Source of the DNA: Adiantum capillus-veneris
Lineage: Eukaryota > Streptophyta > Polypodiopsida > Polypodiales > Pteridaceae
Assembly: GCA_014529385.2 (NCBI GenBank)
Contig: CM043966.1
Coordinates: 96,983,587-97,047,586 of the forward strand
Reading direction: 5' to 3'
Length of the DNA: 64,000 bases
The position numbers and the translations under genes are program-made. Positions 11,474 through 23,040 of this stretch are shown piece by piece. Under the pieces are notes generated by a model. That model had not been told where the DNA came from and searched no databases. It was given only the letters and a program-made list of their open reading frames with translations. Numbering within the stretch: the stretch's first letter is position 1; every line of letters starts with the position of its first letter.

Positions 11474-12357
11474 AGACATCCTACACGTAGGATGTCTCAA
11501 GGGAATTTTTGGGCACAGATCCCAACATTTTTCATCATACACATTTTCTGAATGACCTTTACATGCTATCCACCAAGTCTCATCACATTTGGACCAAAAT
11601 TGACCTCATATGCATGAAAAAACGCAAAGTTAGGGCATAGAGACAATAATGGGCCATAGACCTACCAAATCTTGTCCAAATCACATGAAACTTGAACAAC
11701 ACATTCACCAACACATCACCAACCAATCTGTGTGGTCAGAAGCGAAAATTGGTGAAGTAGACATCCTACGCGTAGGATGTCTATTTGACATTTTTGGCCT
11801 ATAGAGGATGTTTGTCCATTCCAAATCCAATCACCTCATCATCAAGAGCTCATATATCAATTTTGAAGCCATTCTAATCATTTTTGACCCCCAACACCTT
11901 CAAGATACACTTTCTAAACCCAAAAACACTACACTGGCTCTTACAAGCATCAATCCTTGTCCAAATCCAAATCCAAATCCAAGAGCATAGCCATGTTCCA
12001 TAGGCCAAGGACTACCCACATAACAAATCTCATGTCATTTTGATGAAATAGACATCCTATGCGTAGGATGTCTTCAGCATAATTTGGACCTTCTGAGCAA
12101 AGAGTGACATCATGGGAGCCAATACCATGGTGCAATGAGCCCATATACCAATTTCAACCCATTTGGACATCAATTGCTACCTGTTATGGATTTTCTACCC
12201 AATTTGTGACCTAAAGCCTGAATCAGCCCAAAAAATCCACTTTTTGATATCCAAATCCAAATCCAAGCACATAGCCATGTTCCATGAGCCATGCACTACC
12301 AGCATGTCAAGTATCAACCAATTCTTATGAAAAAGACATCCTACGCGTAGGATGTCT
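11474..12357 (+). repeat. Element P leader: four palindromes spaced about 285 bp
   Basis: Full palindromes start at 11474, 11759, 12050 and 12334, so the spacings are 285, 291 and 284 bp. Sequence between them is diverged but alignable in places: units two and three share a run of ccaaat repeats followed by catagccatgttccat about 60 bp before the palindrome. This is a decayed tandem array with one palindrome per unit, upstream of the ORF at 12523. Confidence 0.85.
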
Positions 12358-12522
12358 AAATGGAAAACTTTGGCCAGATTTGCACTGTGAGCACATGCAT
12401 AGTTTGACAAGTTCCTTCTCAGCTTTATTTTCAATTTTCAAGTCATTTGGATAGTTAAAACTCAATTTCTCAGCTAATATGCAAAAAACGCTAACTTCGG
12501 ACTACTGAGTGCAATAGGATCT

Positions 12523-13458
12523 ATGGCGGCCGCGAAGTCACCGGCAAAGAAGAAAAGAATGACCATTAAGGACTACCTAAAAGAAGTGGAGCCGTTCGTC
12601 ATACTAGAAGAAACACTAAAGCCCACCAGCACATGGATCCAAGAAGATCTGTTAGAGTCGAACGACCTAAAGATCTACCAAGGAGTATTCAAAGACACTG
12701 AAGGCAATGTGAGACGTCAGCAAAAGAAGATGCGTTGCCATTATTGTAAAGCTAATGATCACTTGATCAAGCAGTGTCCTGAGCTCAAGGCAAAAGAGGC
12801 TAAGAAGAAAGAGGGTGGTTCCATTGCAAATGCTGGTTCCACTACAAATGCAGCCATTGTTGAGTCTTCTGTAAAAGGAGATTGTAATGTTGATGTTGAT
12901 GCAGAATGGGCTTTTAGTGCAGAGTGCACTTACAATCCTGTTGTCCATGATGCATGCTTGTTAGTTGCTGCAGATTCACATGTGTGGTATTTTGACAGTG
13001 ATGCTACAAAGCACATTACCTCACATCGTGAATTGTTCACCTCTCTCGATTCTGTTCCTCATGGGAATTCAGTCACTTGTGCTACCAATGCCTCTTATCC
13101 GGTCCAAGGAGTTGGAAAGATTATGCTTACTGCTGCAAATGGCAGTTCCTTCACACTTGTTGATGCACTTTATGTACCTGGGATAAAAAAGAATCTCTTG
13201 TCTGTATCCGCACTTGCTAGACTTGAACTTGTAGTCAAATTTGTGGATGAAAGATGTACAGTTCATGATCTCAGTTTTGGTGATGAAATTGTTGCATCTG
13301 GCCTTTTGTGCCATGGGCTGTATAAGCTCACTTTGTATGACAAGTGTGGACAAAATTTTGCAAATGCAGTTAAAGATTCAAGGGCTATTTCAGATGCAAA
13401 ACTTTGGCATGCATGTTTTGGTCATCTGAATTTTGTCAGTTCGCTGCGTTTGCAGTAA
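12523..13458 (+). pseudogene. Chimeric ORF: unknown N-terminus fused to copia Gag-protease
   Basis: The first 64 residues or so (MAAAKSPAKKKRMTIKDYLK...) are basic then acidic and not recognised; they may be the Gag start of element P. From about 12715 the protein is copia-like: zinc knuckle CHYCKANDHLIKQC (CX2CX4HX4C), then a protease whose active site reads WYFDSDATKHIT, with aspartate in place of the glycine of D-S-G. It ends in the pre-integrase motif LWHACFGHLNF and a stop at 13456-13458. The changed active site and the stop make it non-functional. Confidence 0.7.
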
Positions 13459-15985
13459 TCTGATATGGTTGCTTCTTTGCCGCCTCTTGAAGCACCTGTC
13501 AAACATGTTTGTGAAGGATGTATTTTGAGTAAGATGCAACGTTCTAGGTTTCCAAAGGATGGTTCAGTTCGGGCCACATGCAGATTGCAGCTTGTGCATA
13601 GTGATGTTTGTGGACCCATGCAAACTCTGTCCTTGGGCAATTACCTTTACTTTGTGACTTTCATTGATGATTACTCCAGGCATGCATGGGTATTTCCACT
13701 TAAAGCGAAGTCCTAAGTTTTTACGTGCTTCAAACAATTTCATGCTATGGATGAAAATGTGTCGAAATGTACTGTGGGCACCCTCCGTTCCGATCGAGGG
13801 GGGGAGTATATGTCTCATGCGTTCAATGCATTTCTGGCTAGTCGTGGGATAAAACACCAATGTACAGTGCCTTATACACCTCAACACTTGCGAAAATGGC
13901 ACGATGTATGGTCAAAAGTCAAGCTTTGCCACATTCTTTTTGGCTTGAGGCCATCATGTGTGCCACTTATGTACTAAACAGGTGTCCTATGAAAGCTTTG
14001 TAGTCTATTACTCCATATGAAGCATGGAATGATAGAAAGCCTTCTATTGAGCACATGCGTGTTTTTGGCTGTTTGACATATGCTTTGGTGCCACAAACAC
14101 AGCGCACAAAATTGGATGATAATGCTGTCAAATGTATTTTTGTTGGTTATAGTGCTGAAAGCAAAGGTTACAGGTTGTATCATCCGCAAACAAAACGAAT
14201 TTTGGTTTCACAGGATGTAGTGTTTGTAGAAGATTCTGTTCAGCCCTTGTTGTCATGTACTAGAGACAGTAAGGTAAGCTCACATGACATTTATGACACT
14301 TTTTTGCATCTTTTTAGTGGTGGAAATATGAATGTAAGTTCCAATGAGGCAAATGTACAACCTATGGGGGTTTCTGAAAATGTTACATATCAGCCTATTA
14401 TTGATGCAGATGTACATATTGTACTGGATGAGGAAAGGCCTGAAAATGAGCAAGCTAGAGGTATGCCAAAATGGCTGGTGCACACTTTGCATGATAGTAA
14501 ATTGGATGAACCTTTGTCTAGTCGTACTCGTTCAGGCTCTCGCCATGCATCTTATGCATCAGATTGTTATGCTTTGGCTATGTCTAGCTTACATGATGTT
14601 GAGGAGCCTCTATCTTTTGATGGAGCACACAATTCAAAAAATTGGATGGCTACCATGCAATCAGAATATGATGCACTTATAGAAAATGACACATGGACTT
14701 TATGTGATTTGCCTCTTGGCAAAAAGACCATTGGTACGAAGTGGGTTTACAAGTTGAAACGCAAGCCGGATGGTGAGATCGATCGCCATAAGGCTCGCCT
14801 TGTTGCAAAGGGTTATGCACGGCAAAAAGGCATAGATTATGAAGAGACCTTTGCTCCTACTTGTTGTATGACTACTGTGCATTTTCTATGTGCATTGGCA
14901 GCTCATTTTTGTTTGGATGTATATCAATCAGACATTGTTACTGCTTTCTTGAATGGTGACATATTTGAGGAAGTTTATGTAACGCAGCCGCGCGATTTTG
15001 TCATAAAAGGACAAGAGGACAAAGTGTGCAGATGTAAGAAGGCTTTGTATGGGTTGAAGCAATCTCCTCATGCTTGGTATGAGAAAACTGACACTCATTT
15101 GGTCAAACAAGGCTTCGTAACAGTCCAACAGAAATCACATTGTATGTAAAGCGTGAGGGTGATGTTCTTCTCATTGTGGTTCTTTATGTCAATGATTTGT
15201 TGATCATTGGACCAAATGAGAGACATATTGCTGAAATTAAGGCTGATTTGAATGCTACTTTCAAGATGAAAGATTTGGGGCTGTTGCATCATTACTTGGG
15301 TACACAGTTTAAGCAGTGTGATGGTGGTATTGCCTTGTGTCAGAAAAGTTACATAGAGACATTGCTATGTAAGTTTGGACTTGAGGATTGCAAACCTATT
15401 GCCACTCCCATGGAAACAGGTTTGAAGTCGAGTCTACATGATGCTGGCGACCCTGCTAATGTCACTCTTTATCAAACTGTTGTTGGATGCCTCATTTATG
15501 TATGCAACACGAGGCCGGATATTCAGTTTGCAATCTCATAGGTCAGTAGATTTATGCATAGCCCAGAGTCTAAGCATTGGCAGGCTGTCAAGAGGATTTT
15601 CCACTACCTTAGTGGCACTTTTCATCTTGGCTTGTTTTATCCCAAGGGGGGATCATTGCCTCCAGACTTATATGCTTTTTCGGACTCAGATTGGGCTGGT
15701 TGTTTTGACACGCAAGTGTCCACAAGTGGTTTTTGTTTCATGCTTGGCAGTTCATGTATATCATGGTTGAGCAAGAAGCAACCTACAATGGCCACTTTGA
15801 GTTGTGAGGCTGAGTACAGGGCAATCTTCACAGCTACAATTGAGTGTGTATGGCTCAAACGCCTTATGGATGATTTGGGTGTTGGACAGGACACTCCCAA
15901 CACTATCTACACTGACAGTCAGAGTGCATTGGCAATTGCAAGGAACCTAGTTTTTCATTCTCGCACAATTGAGATACACCGACAT
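12715..15985 (+). mobile_element. Ty1/copia element D, 5'-truncated and degenerate
   Basis: Gag zinc knuckle, protease, integrase, RT and RNase H occur in copia order. No copia LTR precedes it. The 3' end breaks off inside RNase H at about 15985, where hAT sequence begins. A second copy of the same family supplies the RNase H end and LTR at 17325-17916. Confidence 0.88.
13465..15985 (+). pseudogene. Copia integrase, RT and RNase H (element D)
   Basis: The integrase HHCC end (HVCEGCILSKMQ) and core (FIDDYSRHAWVF, LRSDRGGEYMS) are present, but sequence is lost after YTPQH near 13885 and the frame shifts. RT (from about 14640) has TKWVYKLKRKPDGEIDRHKA, DVYQSDIVTAFLNG and YGLKQSPHAWY. Its catalytic box reads LYVNDLLIIG near 15185, with asparagine for the first aspartate of YVDD. 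RNase H (15554-15985) has SDSDWAGC and SCEAEYRAI. Stops lie at 13714, 15147 and 15539. Confidence 0.88.
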
Positions 15986-15999
15986 TGAAGTCTTCTTCG

Positions 16000-16500
16000 T
16001 TTTTGGTTTGACAATCATACAAATAGATTGGAATTTCCTCCTCCTAGCCAGCACTTTCGATGTGATGCAATATCTTTTCGTTGCAAAACATATACACTAA
16101 ATTTTTTTCTATGTCTGTTAATAATCTGTTGTGGATAGTGCTATGAACATACTTGTACATACTCCAGTTTCTCTCTGAACTTGAGTTTGTTGCATTGCAA
16201 GGGGACGTAAGGTCGAGTAACGCTCTCCACCATTCATCATCCACCACTTCCATGCAAGTTGATCTTTTGCCATTGATTGTATAAAATCATTTGCAAAATG
16301 GCCTTCTTTTAATCTAAATGCAATCATTTCTTTGATACAATCAATTTGGTCTTGAACATTGGAGTAGAACGTGTTGACCACATGATAGAAATCGCTGACC
16401 ACCTCTGTATTTGACACCATATCTAAATTCCAATACTGCGATTGAGCATGTAAGCCACATATGGAGTGGACTATGAGCGCTCTTCCATATTGCATGAAAA
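16000..16500 (-). pseudogene. hAT-family transposase C-terminal fragment
   Basis: Two minus-strand frames cover the hAT dimerisation region: 16495-16118 gives SICGLHAQSQYWNLD and QLAWKWWMMNGG, and 16253-16044 gives SSSERNWSMYKYVHS and IEKNLVYMFCNEK. The SxxSERNWS motif followed by the conserved helix is the hallmark of hAT transposases. A frameshift separates the parts and the catalytic N-terminal two thirds are missing. Nothing recognisable lies in 16501-16873. Confidence 0.8.
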
Positions 16501-16873
16501 TACTTGACCAAAATTCTTCGTTGTTTGACAGAGAATGGTAGTTGTTACTCCTCTACTACAGACTCTTTTAACTCCTCAGGATTTTCAAAAGGCTGTTGGA
16601 TTGACCATCATGCCATCTACACTGTTAGAAGCTGGACACACCCCACGGCAACTAACTACTCGGAAGATTATTATTTTTGTAATTATTCATTTATTGAGGA
16701 AACCTGATTTTTCACCTTGTAAATATTGGGACTTAAAGAAGTTTCCATATTGTATCCCAGTTTTGATAGATAGATGGAGTAGTTGGTTGATTTTGGAACT
16801 TTAGGGTTTGAGAATTGTAAGGTATATATACCACTTTTTGACCTTAATGAAACACCTTTTGTCATTTTTTAAA

Positions 16874-17100
16874 TGTTGGAATTAGGGTTGCAGAGAAACA
16901 CACACAGCTTGGAGAAGACAAAGGAAGCTCAAGGCACACAATAGAGAGTGTGTTACTTAGTGTGCAATGGAAAGATAGATAGCCCTAGAGTGATGGGCGT
17001 ATATACAATGCACGGGGGAAAAAACCTCCTAAAGAGGGAAAAAATTCCCCGGCGGTCCTAGTGTGTTCACACACATCACTACCACATGTATATGGTAACA
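16874..17100 (-). repeat. Copia LTR, inverted copy (227 bp)
   Basis: On the minus strand it starts TGTTACCATATACATG and ends CCAACA, and it matches the plus-strand LTR at 17690-17916 in sequence and length. The minus strand just outside the start reads CCAGGGGGGATT (17112-17101), a polypurine tract, so this is the 3' LTR of an oppositely oriented copy. Confidence 0.88.
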
Positions 17101-17138
17101 AATCCCCCCTGGAGTGATGCGGTGAACAAGAGCTGGCA

Positions 17139-17320
17139 CATGAGTAAAGGGAAGTGCCATGCCCTGAGGAGAGGATCAGTCCACAAAGGGGAGTAAGCCC
17201 AAAGCTTTGGGCTTACTCCCCTTTGTGGACTGATCCTGTCCTCAGGGCATGGCACTTTGGGCTTACTCCCCTTTGTGGACTAATCCTGTCCTCAGGGCAT
17301 GGCATTTCCCTTTACTCATG
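17139..17320. repeat. Foldback: 66-bp inverted repeat with a duplicated arm
   Basis: The left arm 17139-17204 is the reverse complement of the right side, with no spacer; the centre is AAAGCTTT. The right side contains the 50-bp unit 17205-17254 twice (again at 17255-17304, one change), then ends tttccctttactcatg. The arms join an inverted copia LTR on the left to a direct copia RNase H fragment on the right. Confidence 0.9.
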
Positions 17321-17324
17321 TTTT

Positions 17325-17689
17325 GTTTCATGCTTGGCAGTTCATGTATATCATGGTTGAGCAAGAAGCAACCTACTGTGGCCACTTCGAGTTGTGAGGC
17401 TGAGTATAGGGCAGTCTTCACAGCTACGGTTGAGTGTGTATGGCTCAGACGCCTTATGGTTGATTTGGGTGTTGGACAGGACACTTCCAACACTATCTAC
17501 ACTGACAGTTAGAGCGCATTGAAAGTTGCGAGGTTTTTTCATGCTGGCACAAAGCACATTGAGGTGCATTACCACTATGTCAAGGAGAGGCTCTCAGCAA
17601 GAGAGATCAGCTTGGCTTATGTGCCAACACAGGACAACCTTGCAGATCTTTTCACAAAGGCATTGTCTCATGAGAAGCTTGAAGCTTTC
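17325..17689 (+). pseudogene. Copia RNase H C-terminus, second copy
   Basis: Encodes CFMLGSSCISWLSKKQPT, SCEAEYRAVF, IYTDS-stop-SALK, then KHIEVHYHYVKERL and DLFTKALSHEKLEAF. It is nearly the same as 15736-15960 of element D but continues to the normal end of copia RNase H. A TAG replaces a glutamine codon near 17511. It runs straight into the LTR at 17690 with no polypurine tract, so the junction is rearranged. Confidence 0.85.
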
Positions 17690-17916
17690 CGTTACTATAT
17701 ACATGTGGTAGTGATGTGTGTGAACACACTAGGACCGCCAGGGCATTTTTTCCCTCTTTAGGAGGTTTTTTCCCCCGTGCATTGTACATACGCCCATCAC
17801 TCTAGGGCTATCTATGTTTCCATTGCACACTAAGTAACACACTCTCTATTGTGTGCCTTGAGCTTCCTTTGTCTTCTCCAAGTTGTGTGTGTTTCTCTGC
17901 AACCCTAATTCCAACA
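17690..17916 (+). repeat. Copia LTR, direct copy (227 bp)
   Basis: Starts GTTACTATATACATG (the first T of TG is C here) and ends CCAACA at 17916. It pairs with the inverted copy at 16874-17100. It truncates the left side of the element B LTR. Confidence 0.88.
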
Positions 17917-17918
17917 AT

Positions 17919-17926
17919 TGGTATCA
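17919..17926 (+). promoter_or_regulatory. Copia-type primer-binding site remnant
   Basis: TGGTATCA, the first eight bases of the initiator-Met tRNA complement used by copia elements, follows the LTR after two bases. The usual GAGC continuation is absent. This suggests a 5' LTR, although pol sequence lies upstream of it, again pointing to rearrangement. Confidence 0.5.
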
Positions 17927-18611
17927 TTAAAAACAAATTTTGAAGTCTGTGAGTGAGCGTACTGTGTACGAGAGAGAGTACGAGCTTGATCTTGATGCTA
18001 CGTGTGCACCGGTGGTCGGAATTGAGTGCAGAGAAGTGCAGCGTGTTGCCCCCAACGGGAGCTACGCGCCGATACCTACATTGCATGCGTACGGTCCGGT
18101 TTTGCGAGCTCCTTCTACGAGCTTCATCTGGTGATTGGGTGAGCATACATTGTCCGATTTTGCATTGCAGCATATCCACACGTTCACATTGAGTAGAACT
18201 ACACATTAGGTACTTTAGATTTTGGAAACAAAGACCTGCAAATTTCGGTCAGACATCCTACGTGATTTTGCATCGGGTGTTTTGGGTTGGGATTTTGGTT
18301 CATAAACCTTAGGGAGAGCGAGCTATTGTTGATAGTAGGGTCTCCTTAAAGTTCTATGGTGTTTCGAGATTGTTTGATGGATATTCGGCTCTAGACAGCG
18401 TTGTAGGAAGTTCTCTTATGCATTCTTGAAGGTTGTGACTTAGACAATTGGTAGAGACCTCTGTAGGAATTAGTTAGGAATCGGTCGAGTGTAGGTTGAC
18501 ACCTTATGCTTGCTTCCACGCGCCTGCGGGTCGAGTTTCGTCCTTAGCTGACATTATATGTTAGGCGAGTTCTCGTTGTGCTAACGTCCGTCACAGCGTA
18601 TCCGTCCAACA
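17927..18611 (+). repeat. Partial 5' LTR of element B
   Basis: It ends CCAACA at 18611 next to the primer site. From 18183 it matches the inverted LTR of element A. A half palindrome lies at 18251-18263. The left (U3) part was replaced by the copia LTR. Patches such as gagctacgcgcc resemble the G LTR at 50550, suggesting distant kinship. Confidence 0.75.
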
Positions 18612-18630
18612 TTGGCACCGTTGCCGGGGA
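18612..18630 (+). promoter_or_regulatory. Primer-binding site of element B
   Basis: TTGGCACCGTTGCCGGGGA follows the LTR end directly. It differs from the A site by two transitions and is the Athila/Tat-type site. Confidence 0.9.
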
Positions 18631-20427
18631 CGAAAACTTTAGGTAGGTGACCGAGACCAATCCTTGAGGATTGGGATTTTTGGCTTGCTAAGAGTCTCGT
18701 TTTACATTTAGATAGGATGAGAGGGTGGAGGACTCTCTAGGTCTTAGAGGGAGTCTAGGAAGCGTGTGTCTGGCCTAGATCCTTCGACTTAGGTAGATTA
18801 GGTAGACCAAGATAGTTTTAGGTAGTAGTCGAGTTCTTGAGTAGAAGTTGGAGTGGTAGAAGCGGTGAGAGGAGAGCTTGAGAGTCCAGAGAGGCCAGAA
18901 AGCAACCAAAACACCATTATCACCATTTCACATGATGAGTAGGAGTAGAGTAAGTAGGACATCATGATTCAAGATCTAGAGCACTTCATGCATGTATACT
19001 TGCTTGGTAAAGTAATCACAAGTTTGTAAAAGACGCAAAAGTGTGTTTGAAAGCCTAAGAGAAGTCTAAAAGTTACTGTGAGTGTTTCTGATAGAGCTAC
19101 AAAGCATCAAGAGCATTTCTGTCAAAAACAAAATTTAATTTCAAGCCAGGAGACATCCTATGCGTAGGATGTCTACAGGCTAATCTGGTGGGAATTTTGG
19201 GATTTTGAGTTGACCAGTGTGTTCAGAAGGTGGGGTTTACCCTAATTGCAATTGGAACGTGGAAATTTGACCATATCTTGACAAGATAAGGCCAGATAGA
19301 CTAAAATTGCCAGACATCCTACCCAAATTGTGCCAAAACATTATTTAGAGACCAAAACCATAAGATGGCTGCATGAGCATGTCTTGCATGATATATTGAG
19401 TGACTGAAAGGGGTTTCATCTCATTTGGGTGAGAAAATTGGGTTCAAAGCAGACTTTAGCACTTTTGACTGGAAAAGGCAAGAACAGCTAAAATTGGGGA
19501 CTTTTGAAATCCAAACCAAAATCCAAGCATACCACTGGGTTACTGACATCAAGGGGAAGCTGTGGGTCAAGTGTGGGGTCAAACAGGCGAAAAAGACATC
19601 CTATGCGTAGGATGTCTTCTGTGTGATTTTGGACTCCAAACCAAATTTTGAGCATACCAAAGTGATCAGCAACTCAAGGAGAGCCTGTGTTTTGAATTTG
19701 AAGCCATTCTGATGAAAAAGACATCCTATGCGTAGGATGTCTAAAGCAAGAAATTGAAGCCAGACATTGACATTGGGCATAGCAAGGTGTTGTATAGACT
19801 AAGGCAAGCCTCCTGGTCAATTTTGGTCCAAATTGGAGTTGATTAGACTGATCAAGATCAGCAACAGGCTGTCGGAACAGATTTTTGACTCATTGACTAG
19901 CTAATAGGTGTCCAAATCAAAAAGTAAAAACAGCTGTAGACTCAGCACATCAAGGGGAAACCATAGTGAAAAAATCCAGGGAAAACAAAGAAGGAGACAT
20001 CCTACGCGTAGGATGTCTATTGGGGCCTACTGAAGAGAAAATTTGACTGGGCTTAGACAGAGAGATTCCCTTTGGCTTAGGGGTTCTAGAACTTCTTTCA
20101 GAAGTGAATTTGGACCTTGTTTGTCCATTTGATGGAGCAAAGACTGAATTCAGACTTTTTCGCGTAAATTGACCAACATCCGAGGGAAGTACAGTTTCAG
20201 ATTAGCAGACCTAATCCAGAACATCAGCAGTGTATAAAATACAGTAGTGGTTGAGATTAACTCTCCAGTTCTACCAATCATTACTAAGATAACCTCTAGC
20301 AGATAAAGGCTTTTATTAGATTGCCGAAATTAAATGCTTGTGTACAGGTATATTCAGCAAACAACAAAGCAAGAAGTTGTGCGGAAACTGATTTCCAGGT
20401 GAGTGGTTGGATTTGTGATAAAGTGCA
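18631..20427 (+). repeat. Element B leader with palindromes
   Basis: About 1.8 kb without a supported gene. Full palindromes start at 19151, 19594, 19719 and 19995; a half copy lies at 19312. Three of the four have TGCG at the centre, one the intact CGCG. The leader lies between primer site and gag, where LTR elements keep packaging and dimerisation signals. Confidence 0.9.
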
Positions 20428-23040
20428 TTGATAAGTTTGATGAATTTAAGATCAGGAAGATACATTGTTAGAGACCAGAGGGTGGCAGGTGACCAAGATA
20501 GCTTAGTGTCCACTGAGGAGAGTGTAACTCAGCCAAGGCTAGATCCGCTAGCACCGATTATCGAGGAAGGTAGTGATACTGACACTTCGTCAGACAAATA
20601 TTTCTTCATGATGGGTAGTCAACAACCAGGAGGTTTCACCCATGACGGACCAATGCCAGGAGGAAGCACCTCCCTAAATCCTATAAATGAATCCAAGCTC
20701 ACTGTGATCATCTTAGAGGGAACAAACTCGAGGGGAGCCCTAGTCTATTCTGACTATCGAGGACGCAAGTGCATTTGTATCGAAGAGAGGCCGGCTCAGA
20801 GATTGGAGATAATCCGAGTCTATGATGATGGAGATAGATTCTGAGACGAAAGGGGGAACCACTATCTGATAGTTAGTAACCCTGAAGATTACAACAGATA
20901 TGGAGATAACGTGGCGAAAGGGAAAATGGTTTCAGAAGCTCAAGAACCAGCACCAAACATTGATCGGCCCGGAGCTATTTTTATGTATGATAAGAAAACA
21001 ACCAGGGTTCCAACTTATAATGAGAACGTGGGAGTCTACAAGCATGAGAGTGAGGGTATAGTCGCTTACTTTCACAGCAAAGAACTATACGTAAACGAAT
21101 TAAGCAAAGACAAGGTTCTTTACTTATTCTCTTATGAAACTGCCATGGGGAAGGGTATAGTTTTTGTTGATAGATACGGGCGAGAATACCAACGTATTCT
21201 CCCAGAGGATTAGAAAGGGAAATAGGTCCAGGAGCATCAGCATATGCCCCTAAGGAAGTGCCAAGAGCCACCTACACCCCAAGCAAGTCGACGAATCCTT
21301 TTTTAGAAGATTATGACGCTACCTCACATTCCACCCGACCGCAGGCATTCAACACAACCAAAACCAACAAGCAAACCAGCCATCAATGCAGGCATGGCTT
21401 CGACAGAGTGCTACAATGGAACAAGACCGAAACCGAGATGGTTATCAGGCCGTACGAGGGCTAAGGGATTTGTAAGAACCACCACTCTATTCAAGGTATC
21501 AAGGAGAGAGCAATCCAAAGACTCAAGGGTCAACAGAGCCTGGAGGACCACCCATAGAACGAGTTCGAAGAGATGAACCATCTCTGGCGAGAACTGTTAG
21601 AAATTATAGCTTAGGTGCACCACTGGGAGAGGAACTAGCCTATTAAAGAAGACCTAAGGAGGTATATCGATTAGGACGTGGAGATCCAATGATGAGGTTT
21701 GTAGACCATTGGAGAATCAGACCTTCTCAAGTGCAAAAATAGGTAAACAAGAAATACACAGGAAGCAGAGACCCAAGAGATCATGTAGCAGCCTTTGTGC
21801 GTGTATTTAGAGCCGAAGAGGTGTTAGACTTTCCTACCCAATTTGCAGGGTTTGGACTAACCCTAGAGGATGACACTGCCACTTGGTTTGACTCTGTAGA
21901 GCGTAGAGACTTTGAGTCTATGGAGGAAGTGTTTGACGAATTTATCGAGGAATTCTCACAAAGGGGGATAGCTCATAATACCATCTCACAAATCCATAAA
22001 TTCAAACAGAAAGATGGGGAATCTGTACGAAAAGCAGTCCTAAGACTAAAAAGATATGTTAAGTTCTGTCCGGTGGAAGAACTGCCAACTCAGTCCAGAC
22101 TTATGCTTATATTTATCCAAGGACTAAGGAATGCGGATCTCCAGAAAGACTTACATATGAAGAGGAGCACGACATTGAATGAGTTGACCAAGGAGGCTCT
22201 TTACCTGTGGACAATTGTGCGGTCTACAAAGAGGGGGAGTTCAAGGACCTTGACGACAATTCATCTTCCCAACAAAGTGGAAGCAAGTCTTCTAAGACAT
22301 CACTGAAAGGAGAAGTAGCTGTAAACCAAGAGCACCTTGTAGATGAAGTGATAAAAAAGATTAACTTGTACACCAAACCCCAGGCTAAACAGTCCAAGTG
22401 GTGTGCTATTGAAAAAAAATGGACAAACCATGGGACAGAGGAATGTTATTATAACAAGGGATATGTGAGATAGAGACCTTACTCTCCCCAAGCTCCGGTA
22501 GGTTCTCCTCAAGCTCCACCAATGCCTAGGTATCAAGCAGGCAACCTACCAGGACCTGTAGGTGTAGAAAGACCACAACCAGTGTTGGGGCAACAACCAT
22601 CCCTACCAGGATTACGAACAGTTGGTATAAGATACACACCAGCCATAACCGAATCAGAGGATAAGGCTTTGGTGCGTATGCATGCATATTATGAAGATCC
22701 CAATGGATATGTGGCAAACCCTGTCTATTATCCACCGGAAGAACCCTCAACACCAGAACCATGGAGCATGATAGGAAGTACATGACCACCAACAGCTGCA
22801 GAGGCAGTAGGAGAAGGAAGATATAGCTTAGATGAACGAACATTGTTGTTCATAGCCAACGGAGGCATGGGCGGACAAAGACATGCATACCAAAAAGAGG
22901 AGTTCAAGGAGCACCTGAACAACCCAAGGGACCCTGCTACAAGTGTGGTGGAGACCATTGACTAAGAGACTGTCCTCATGATAAAATCGTTAGAGTCAAA
23001 GCATATTGCACCGAGTGTGGAGTTACTCATTTGATTCCCG
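20428..23040 (+). pseudogene. Gag of element B
   Basis: Starts MISLMNLRSGRYIV at 20428. Open stretches at 20428-20841, 20911-21210 and 21797-22470 are broken by stops and frameshifts. The Retrotrans_gag core is at 21797-22200 (DTATWFDSVERRDFES, GESVRKAVLRLKRYV, FIQGLRNADLQKDL). Zinc-knuckle-like motifs follow: CYKCGGDH-stop-LRDC near 22935, with C-X2-C-X3-H-X4-C spacing, and a decayed CTECGVTHLI near 23010. This spacing, one residue shorter than the usual CX2CX4HX4C, recurs in element E. Confidence 0.82.

Noticed and set aside
17940-18183. Copia leader downstream of the 17919 primer site
   Set aside because: Patches match the G LTR and run into the B LTR without a visible break, so most of it is better read as gypsy LTR.
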